Shown: piece after piece, positions 56,015 through 64,000 of the stretch
How positions within the stretch are numbered: position 1 is the stretch's first letter
Layout: each line of letters begins with the position of its first letter
Origin: Obelidium mucronatum
Lineage: Eukaryota > Chytridiomycota > Chytridiomycetes > Chytridiales > Chytriomycetaceae
Assembly: GCA_025765595.1 (NCBI GenBank)
Contig: JAIVFH010000146.1
Span: 1-64,000, forward strand
Length of the DNA stretch: 64,000 nucleotides
Direction: 5' to 3'
The notes under the pieces: model-generated
What the model was told of the DNA's origin: nothing
What the model saw: the letters and a program-made list of their open reading frames with translations, nothing else
Database searches by the model: none
Made by a program: the position numbers and the translations under genes

Positions 56015-59000
56015 ATGACCACACCAGAGTCTGTCCGCCAACAGTTTCGAGCATCGCTCGCGGAACTCACCTTCAACTCTCGTCCAATCATCATGAGTCT
56101 GACGGCCATTGCTGGCGAAAACATCAAGTACGCCTGCCGCCATTGTGCAGGCCATCGAAGACCAACTACGCAATGTGAGTGTTCTTTTGTGTCTTTGTGT
56201 TTGGACGATGTCATAGGACTGATCTCTCTCTCTCTTTTGTACTGTTTTCTTTCTTTCCTTCTCTTTCTCTCTTTGGTGGTGTTGTTGTTGTTACCAATAC
56301 GACTCTGTTTTTCTATTTTTATCTCCTCTCTTCACTCACACACACACACAAAGGTCCCCCCAAACTAAAACTACCAATCCTCTACCTCCTCGACTCAATC
56401 TGCAAAAACGTTGGACCTCCTTATCCATCCCTGTTTTCAATCAACATGTGGTCTTGTTTTACTGCTGCTTATTCTCTTGTTTCTTTGGATGATAAAGAGA
56501 GGTTCAAGAAGGTGGTTGTTACTTGGAAATTGCCCTGATGCTATCAAGAGAGATGGGTCTCCTCTTTTTTCTGTTGATTTGACGAGGAGGTTGGACGTTT
56601 TTATGGTGTGTTTTGCTGAGAGTACGCTGAGAGTACGCTGAGAGTACGCCGAAGGCGTATTCTCACGCCGAAGGCGTGTTGTTCTACGCCGAAGGCGTGT
56701 CTTCTACGCCGAAGGCGTTCAGTCTGCCGAAGGCAGGTCCACACCGCCAAAGGCGGTGGTTCTACGCCGTAGGCGTAATCTCACGCCGAAGGCGTGTCTT
56801 CTACGCCGAAGGCGTAATATCACGCCAAAGGCGTGTTGTTGTACACCAAAGGTGTTTCTTTTTTCCAAAGGCAGGTCCACACCGCCAAAGGCGGTGGTTC
56901 CACGCCGTAGGCGTAATCTCACGCCGAAGGCGTGTTTTTCTACGCCAAAGGCGGTGGTTCCACGCCGTAGGCGTGTTGTTCTACACAAAAAGTGTTTCTT
57001 TTTCCAAAGGCAGGTCCACACCGCCAAAGGCGGTGGTTCTACGCCGTAGGCGTGTATCTTACGACTTCATGTCTCTTCTCATACTTACAGCGCCGAAGGC
57101 GCGTATCCACCAAAAGGTGTTTTCTTCTCCATGTTTCTACTACATGTCTCTTATCTTCCATCCCATCATTCCTACTTCATGTCTCTTATCTTTCATCAGT
57201 CCGACTTCATACCGGTGTCTCCTATTCCATTCCATACCACTTCTTTTCATTGCCCCATCCCATAATCTTTCTTCAAACATCTCTCGATCGAGATGCGTCA
57301 TCCCAACAAGCCTCTACACACACACAAGGACAGTGCAATGCAAATTCTCAAAACAAAAAGACAAAAAAAAAAAAATAAAAGAATGAAACCCCTCCCGTCG
57401 GGCTTTGTCTTTTTTACATTCTTTCACCTTCATTTTTTCTTAACACCTCTTTTTTATTCTTCAATTTGATGTACTCAGGCAACACCATCCAAGTAAGTTT
57501 TCATTTGTATTTGTATTTTTTTATTATTTTTTTCTATTCTTATTTTAAAACCAATATTCTCTTTATGCACTCAAAGCCGTTCTCCTCAACTCGTCGCACC
57601 AGTATCAGCAGCACCTCCACTCCCACATGCACGCGTCGTCGGTTCCGCTCAACAACCTTCTATACCTCAACAACCCAAACCTGGATCTCAACAATCTCTC
57701 ACTTCAATCGTCTTGCAACAACAAATCCAAGCTCTCTTGACACAAAAACAGAATGCCGTTCTTCAAAACCCAAGAGATACTGCAAGTCGCGATCAAATTG
57801 GAATCTTGACACAAGTATAATGCTGTGTTCTTTTTTTTTCCGGTTGTTTTTATTAACTCACCCACCATGGAAAAAATTTGATAGTTGCTGGTTCACGTCT
57901 CCAGTTCAGCATTGAGTACCTCAGACCTACAACTGATTTCGCAATCCTTGAGTTCCATGATGACGACAACGACTTTGATTCCAGTTCCGCGAGTTGTTCC
58001 TTCTGCTGCTACAACAGCAATGTCATTGCCAGCGTTTTCAGGGGCTTTGCCTATTCCGCAGGCGGGGCTTATTCCAGGTTTTGGGAGTAGCCATAATGCT
58101 GTTCATTCCAAAGATTCTTTCCATTCTGGTGGAAATAATAGTGGGCAACAACAACAGCAACAGAAACCAGTTGAACTGATCCGAATCGAGTTGACGAATG
58201 AAGCAATCAACAGGTAACACCCCCTTTCGTTTTTCTTTTTCTTTTTGTTTTATTTTCCGATTAAAACAACAACAACAACAACAACAACAAACAAAAAAAC
58301 TACTCTAAAAGAACATACCCAAAACTCTTCGAAATCTTATACGACCCCACATCACTCCAATGCAAACAATGCGGAACCCGGTTCCCCGGAACGACGGAAG
58401 CAGGGCGGAAAAAAAACAGCGCGCATTTGGATTGGCATTTCCGGCAAAACAAGCGGTTACGTGAACGTGGCGGGAGGAGGGCTGTTTGTCGGGAGTGGTA
58501 TTTGGGCGCGGAGACGTGGATCAAGGAGGATTTGACGGCGGTTGTTGCGGCGACTGGGGGGGATGGGGAGGAAGATGATGATGGGTCTGGGTGGTGGTGG
58601 TGGTGGCAAGAAGAATGGTTTGTTTATTTCTATTTTTTGTTTCTGTTTTGTTTATTTATTTTGTATTTTTCTTTGTTGGTTTTCTAAAGGAGCTGCGTTC
58701 TTTGGACACATGGATGGCGGCAGTGGGACATCCAATAATAGCAATACAACCAAAGAAGCTGTTGAGGTTGTTCATAGTATCCCAGTCGACGACGAAACCA
58801 CAAATATGCAGTGTGGGATTTGTCTGGAAACTCTTGAACAGTATTACGATGAACAAGAAGATTTATGGATGATCAAGAATGCTGTTAAAGTGGATGGACA
58901 GGTACCGGCATATATTTTTTTTTTTGACACAGGGAGGACTTAAAAAAAACTTGACTTTTTGATAGATATTTCATCAATCTTGTTACACGATTTCAACTGG

Positions 59001-59086
59001 AGGAGGTAGGAGGAGGAAATGATGTTGCACCAGGCAAGAGGAAGGCGGATGAACTGGATTTCGACGCGAAACGGGTGCGGGCGTGA
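56015..59086 (+). CDS. PCF11: Pre-mRNA 3'-end processing factor PCF11
   Basis: PCF11 binds the RNA polymerase II tail and acts in cleavage and termination. The CTD-interacting domain opens RQQFRASLAELTFNSRPIIM and continues VPPKLKLPILYLLDSICKNV and FKKVVVTWKL to DLTRRLDVFM (56604). A very long intron (about 870 bp, with a hairpin array) leads to a 14-nt microexon (57479-57492). Gln/Pro-rich exons follow (QLVAPVSAAPPLPHARVVGS, SIVLQQQIQALLTQKQ). The C-terminus has both zinc-type motifs: LQCKQCGTRFPGTTEAGRKK with HLDWHFRQNKRL, and MQCGICLETLEQYYDEQEDL with VDGQIFHQSCY. It ends KRKADELDFDAKRVRA at 59086. Frame breaks are near 56135, 56533 (CCC run) and 59015; each is bridged by one base. Confidence 0.87.
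56628..57115. repeat. Array of about 20 GC-rich hairpins inside a PCF11 intron
   Basis: Units follow ACGCC-GAA-GGCGT with loop variants GTA and AAA. Stem variants include CACGCC/GGCGTG, ACCGCC/GGCGGT, ACACC/GGTGT and CTGCC/GGCAG. Short T/C-rich spacers (TTCT, TCTTC, ATCT) separate them. In most variants both stem arms change together. The core CGCC-N3-GGCG is shared with the array at 26050-26405. Confidence 0.9.
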
Positions 59087-59640
59087 AGAAGGAGCTCTCT
59101 TTTTTTGGGGAGCGGGAAATATCAATCCATTTTGTTCTTCTATTTTTCCTTTATAAAAATAACAAATATATAAATATGGGTGATGCTATATTTTTTTTTG
59201 CCAAGCCCCCTTTGAGAGGGTTGTTGGGTAGGTGGGATAATATTAATCCCTTTTTTTTCCCACTTCAGTTTCCATTACCCGTTCCGGGTACAGTGGGGAA
59301 CAAGCCACGCATAAGCAATTTTGTAAATTGCGAATAACTTTGACAACAGTTAATTTATCGATACTTTGTCCCAAATCGATGTCTGCTGCACGGGCTGATG
59401 AGGTTTTTCATGACTTGGAGTCAACAATTTGATGAAAGCTGTGCCACTTTCGCACGTGCAAAATTTGTTGCTTCCAAGCTGGGAAAAAGACCCAACCCGT
59501 GCTGATGAGAAAAGAAAGGCTACAAGTGCATGGGGAGAAATAGCAATATCCCCGTGCGATCCATAGGTGAAATGGGTATTAAAGGATACAGCGAATCCCC
59601 TCCCAAGTCAAGCATCAGCCAGCAAACTAGCAAAACTTAG
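59087..59640. promoter_or_regulatory. Intergenic region upstream of the MFS permease gene
   Basis: 554 bp with the PCF11 3' end and the permease promoter. No gene seen; I found no motif clear enough to name. Confidence 0.45.
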
Positions 59641-61218
59641 ATGACTACCACTGAAAAGAAAGAAGAACAACTTGAAGTTCTCGATATCACTCGTGTTGAG
59701 GGATACGATGAGACTTTATCTTACACGGATGAAGAGGAAGCAAGAGTTCGGTTTCTTATCGACGTGAGTTTCTTAAAAGGGAACCTTGTATCATCCAAAC
59801 TGTTCTTAATTCGGTCGGGGTTTTTTTTAAACAGACTCGTTTGATGCCGTGGATTCTGTTCTCTACTTTCATCCTCAACATTGATCGTACCAACTTATCC
59901 AACGCTATCGCTGGAGGTCTCCCAAAAACCCTCGGTTTCAACAACACTGTCATCAACAATGCTGGTTCAATGTACGCTGTGATCTTCTCCAGCGCTGCTA
60001 TCCTCGGTTCCATTCTTGGAAAGTACTTTGGTCCACACCGATTCATTCCATTCCTTGTCTTGTCGTGGGGTATCGTCACTCTGGGCCACGGGTTTATCCA
60101 GAACGCTACCGACTTTTACATTGCCCGTTTCTTTATCGCGCTTACTGAAGGTGGTGTGATTCCAGCTACTTTGGTATACTTGGGTTCCTTCTACAAGAAG
60201 AACGAGCTTGCTACCCGATTGTCTTGGTTCTGGGGTGTCCAATCTGTTGCTTCAGCTATTTCTGGTCTCATGGCTTCCGGTCTCTTGCAGATGGAAGGTG
60301 TCAGCGGTCTCCAAGGTTGGAGATGGTTGTTTATCGTTGACGGTATCATCACCATTACTTCTGCCTTCATCTTTGCCTACATTCTTCCAAAGTCACCATT
60401 TCCACACTAAAGGAGGACTCAACTTTGGCGGCTGGCTTAACGACAAACAAGGATACATTGCTGTCACCCGCGTCGTTCGCGATGACTTGCTCAAGCTCAA
60501 CTACAACATCAAGGTCCAATGGACCGACATCTACCAAGCTCTTACTGATATCCGCGTTTGGGGACACTTGCTCATCACCATTGTTGGTTTAACTCCCGGT
60601 ATTCCCTTTGGAACATATCTCCCCTCCATCATCAATGGTTTCGGATACAATGTATACATTTCCAACGCCCTCACTGCTCCAAACTACATTCTTGGTTTCA
60701 TTAGCATGGCCCTCATGACAATCCACTCTGATAAAGTCGGTGAACGTGGATTCCACGGTGCTCTTTCTTACACTTGGCACTTGATTGGTTTCCTGCTCCT
60801 TGAATTCTTGCCTGACGATTCCCCAAAGGCACTCTTTTACATCTCAACCCTCATTATTTCACTCTCTCCATTAACGCACCCCATGAACATTGCCTGGCTC
60901 ACTGAAAACACAGCCCCCATTGGAAAGCGTACCGTTTCTTCTGGACTCGTTATTGCCGCCGCCAATATTTACGGGATCTGGGCTAACCAAATCTACCAGC
61001 CTTGGGATGCTCCAAGATACCACGTTGGAAACTTTATCATTCTTGGGTTCTTGTTTACCACAATCTTGCTCTTTATCAACCAAAAGTACTTGTATGTTCG
61101 ATACAATAAGACGAGAGGTGAGCAGTGGGCTGCCAAGTCTGAGGCTGAGAAGGAGGATTACAACGCGACTACTACTCATAAGGGAAGCGAACGTCTCGAC
61201 TTTGTTTTCAAGCATTGA
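59641..61218 (+). CDS. MFS transporter, allantoate permease (Dal5) family, one frameshift
   Basis: Exons 59641-59763 and 59835-61218 (71-bp intron). The acidic N-terminus (DEEEARVRFLIDTRLMPW) leads into helix 1 (FILNIDRTNLSNA), the Dal5-type motif. Further helices include MYAVIFSSAAILGSILGKYF, the A-motif-like turn before GPHRFIPFLVLSWG, and FYIARFFIALTEGGVIPATL. The second half begins at DIRVWGHLLITIVGLTPGIP. Family members import allantoate, nicotinate, biotin or similar anions. The frame breaks near 60405; removing one C turns the stop into SPFHTKGGLNFGG and restores 501 residues with both halves. Expression is likely strong: codon use is like the PEP carboxykinase genes. Confidence 0.87.
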
Positions 61219-61425
61219 AAAAGCCGGGGCGCGCTGTAAAGAAGGGAGAAAGTGTAAAAAAAAAACTTCTTTAGATTGGGAGTTGCTGTTTCCCATATTC
61301 TTTTTCCACTTTTTTTCCCCTGTAAGTTGTGTGAAGTTCTTCAGTAGATTTATTAAAAATAAAAACGTCTGCCTTGTTGCAAATACTCTGACAATTCTTA
61401 ACAAAAAATAAATAAAAGGATCTCC

Positions 61426-63142
61426 ATGCCTGCTAAAAAACCCGCAACTCTTCAGTGGCTTCCGGCATTTAGAGTTATAGCTGGAGTACTAGTTTCCAGT
61501 GCTGTTTGCATATATATTGGTTCTTATGGCCGCAACCTTGTACCGTCAATCAGATCATGAGTTTACCATCAAAACCGCTGAGGCCGGCCTCGAAAACTTT
61601 CTTTACGGCAAAAACTTGAGCATATACCCGTTTCTAACCGCTTTGAGTAACCGGAAACCACGCAATCTTCAGTGCGGCGGCATGGATCCACAACAAATCG
61701 TGATGGAACGGAACAACCAAGACTTTTGGGTCCTTGATTCCATGCAAAACATGGTCATAATACGACCTGCAGAGATAAATCTTGTTCCATGCGATGCTTT
61801 GGGGCACGCGAAATTCTCTGTTGGTCTCGTCCATGATGCTGAGGACTCGATATTTCACTACCCTCTAGGATATGCTGTACCCAATGAGACTGTTCCTGGC
61901 GTCTATCATATTCATGCGAATTTGAAACCTGAGGAATGTCTTCCATCACGCAAGTATCGCGTTTCCGCGAAGCTGGAGTACGCGTTCACGTTTGAAACGC
62001 CTAAAGGTTGGTTTGAATTATTCTCTCCTTCTTTTCATACCAAGAGCCACCAACAAAATCTGATACGCCCCAAAATAGATCGTCCCGAGTTTTTCGGGTT
62101 CTTGAAAGGATCTGATATCGCAGAACAACAGCTTTCATTCATAAACGAGTCAACCCCTTTCGCTGGTTCAGATAACACAGTACTAGATATGACATCCTTT
62201 TCCTGTCCTTTATCGAATCAAGTGAAAAGGACAAAACCTTGCACATCAACCCAACTCGAAGAACTCACAGTTTACCGCAGCAAAGTGTCTCTTGACCCAG
62301 TACAATGCACAATTCCTCAGCTTTGGCCCAAAGACTTGACAAAGTCGCCATCAACGCTCTGCAACGGAAAGAAATGTGCAGTTGATCAGTGGATCCATTT
62401 TGTTGGAGACTCCAACACACATTATTTATTCAACCAGCTGGTGGATGCGAAATTCGGGATTAAGAATTGTTATCGCGGGTGGTACCCTGCACCCGTCATT
62501 TGCTTCAGAGACTTACCGAACCGTGGATATCGACGGGGTGATATCACTATCCTGGTATACACAAACTGGTACATGTTTGAAAACAGCACACAGCCGCGGA
62601 ACGCTTTCGAGGGCTTGAAGTTGACGGATTTATTTGAAATCGAGCCATACAAGAGTATTTTACCATCCTTCAAATCCAAGAAGGAAGGGGCGGCCTTTTG
62701 GGGGAAAATCAAGGACTTGGGGCTCCCTGCCAAAACTTTTGTGAGTATGGGGTCTCATTATGATCACCAGACGCCTGTAGCCTTGGAAAAGGTTATGGAA
62801 TCTATATTTGAGCGCTTGAATGCTACTGATCGGTGGAATATCTATAAACCGTCCACAGTTTTTGTCGCGGAAACAGCTGTTTTGACTTCTCAGATCCCAT
62901 TGAGGTTTCGGACTCTGTTGCACCAAAACAATGCGCGGATAGCGGAGAGGAATCGGGTAATTTTGAAATCGTGCCGAAAATACGGGTTTAAATTTATCGA
63001 TATCTATGGGTTCGGAAGGGCGTGGAATGAGTGGAAGAGGTTGGGAGATGCCCTACATTTCAAGCTTGGGAAGGAGGGATATGTGTACAACAGAGTGGCA
63101 GATACGTATCTTTATGAGCTAGGATTTCGTCCCTCGAATTAA
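61426..63142 (+). CDS. PC-esterase-like type II membrane protein, copy 1, one frameshift
   Basis: The start at 61426 (MPAKKPATLQWL) gives a short cytoplasmic tail and one membrane segment (FRVIAGVLVSSAVCIYIG). The frame then shifts by one base near 61520 and continues with TLYRQSDHEFTIKTAEAG. A luminal domain follows: NFLYGKNLSIYPFLTALSN, FWVLDSMQNMVIIRPAEINL, HFVGDSNTHYLFNQL and, near the end, RLGDALHFKLGKEG. The GDS and DxxH blocks match the catalytic layout of the GDSL/SGNH PC-esterase family, which includes plant TBL and other polysaccharide O-acetyltransferases. A 72-bp intron (62007-62078), proved by comparison with copy 2, has no stop and is a multiple of three. The corrected protein has 547 residues. 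Confidence 0.72.
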
Positions 63143-63219
63143 ATCACGATGATATCACGGGGATTGCATAGGACATAATAGAGATAAATGCTCCTTTGAC
63201 TTAAGTTGACAATTTTGCA

Positions 63220-64000
63220 ATGTACATCCTTGCGCCCTTGAAATCCCGAACGGCATTATGGCCAATTGCGATCTGTGTCATTACTATCGTATCTACTGCT
63301 TTCATCGTATATTTCGGAGCTGGGGATACCGCAGTGCCTTTGAAGGCTGCTGAGCCAGCAGATATTCCATTTCTCCCATCAACCGAGACTTCTCCCACAA
63401 CCGATCCGATATTCAACTTTCTCTATGGACGAGATACGAGCTTATTTCCGTTTTTGAATTTCATAAAGAAAGAAAAGTATCGAGCTCAGTGTGGTGGGAT
63501 GAACTTGGATCAAATTAGACAGGACCGCAATTTTCAGAGCTTCTGGACGCTGGATACCATCAACAACTCATTCGTTATTCGACCCCAGAATGTTGATTTG
63601 CTTCCTTGTGAACCTCTCTCCCACGCAAAGTTTGCCTATCGCTCTGATGAATTCTCCCAACGAACCTGATTTCTACTTTCCCTTGGATTACGCCATTCCG
63701 AACAAAACTATTCCAGGTGTTTATCACGTTCGTGCGAATTTGAAGCCGTTGGAATGTATTCCGTCGCGAAAGTTTCTGGTTTCTGTAAAGCTGGAATATG
63801 CTTTTATGCATGACACACCAAAAGGTTGGTCTTCAGTTTGCAATTATAAGTTAACTGGCACTAACTTATCTCCATATATAGATAAATTGGAATTCTTTGG
63901 ACACTTGGATGTGGAACCTTTCGAGCAGTATATTTCGTATGTCAACGAATCGGCTGTGACATTTCCTGGTTCAGAACTGGCAACCATCGATATATCCTCA
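63220..64000 (+). CDS. PC-esterase-like type II membrane protein, copy 2, 3' end outside window
   Basis: The start at 63220 (MYILAPLKSRTALW) and membrane segment (PIAICVITIVSTAFIVYF) precede the same blocks as copy 1: FNFLYGRDTSLFPFLNFI, CGGMNLDQIRQDRNFQSFWT, VIRPQNVDLLPCEPLSHAKF, PLDYAIPNKTIPGVYHVRAN. The frame shifts once near 63640, between SHAKF and NSPNEPDFYFP. Intron 63825-63881 (57 bp) is at the same place as the one in copy 1 (after TPK). The catalytic GDS region is beyond the window. It lies 77 bp after copy 1 in the same direction, a tandem duplicate. Confidence 0.72.

Overview
The window is nuclear DNA of a eukaryote, most likely an early-diverging zoosporic fungus (Chytridiomycota-like; this is inference). 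The evidence is: genes dense on both strands; many spliceosomal introns, mostly 46-80 bp, with GT...AG ends and phases that join conserved protein segments; ATP-type PEP carboxykinase; a Dal5-like permease, PCF11, CBP80, kinesin-5 and PEX11; and two Crinkler (CRN)-type genes, a family known from oomycetes, Batrachochytrium and Rhizophagus. No tRNA, rRNA or CRISPR was seen.

Layout. 1-3.2 kb: the 5' part of a CRN/P-loop gene, then a nine-exon gene that joins a CUE-like segment, a Myb/SANT-like segment and a U-box-like end (both minus). 3.4-10.7 kb: a multi-pass membrane protein and an inverted pair of ATP-PEP carboxykinase paralogues around CDC37. 10.9-20.6 kb: an AarF/ADCK kinase-like protein, a Sec14-like protein, an F-box protein, the eEF1B exchange domain, PUS10 and an S41 peptidase. 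21.4-22.6 kb: a 1.18-kb element with about 52-bp terminal inverted repeats just upstream of CBP80. 25.9-26.4 kb: an array of GC-rich hairpins at the 3' side of PEX11. 27.3-29.8 kb: two tandem TLC-domain paralogues that share a 20-nt microexon. 29.8-32.0 kb: a complete CRN gene. 32.4-38.6 kb: kinesin-5, a glutathione S-transferase and heme oxygenase. 38.7-45.8 kb: one very large gene carrying a UPF1-like helicase, a UvrD-like helicase and a helical-repeat tail. 46.2-51.6 kb: an F-box relic, a secreted subtilisin and another F-box gene. 52.1-59.1 kb: a D-type-like cyclin, a WW protein, an EVE-domain protein and PCF11, with a second hairpin array in a PCF11 intron. 59.6-64.0 kb: an MFS permease and two tandem PC-esterase-like type II membrane proteins, the second cut by the window edge.

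Two properties run through the whole window. Divergent genes can be extremely close: start codons are 20, 42 and 49 bp apart at three places. Single-base frameshifts interrupt about half of the genes, and restoring one base usually gives a clean family-like protein. This looks like uncorrected long-read indels rather than mass gene decay, but a cluster in the large helicase could be real decay. Coordinates of multi-exon genes below are first to last coding base, introns included. Exon ends are given where splice sites could be read.
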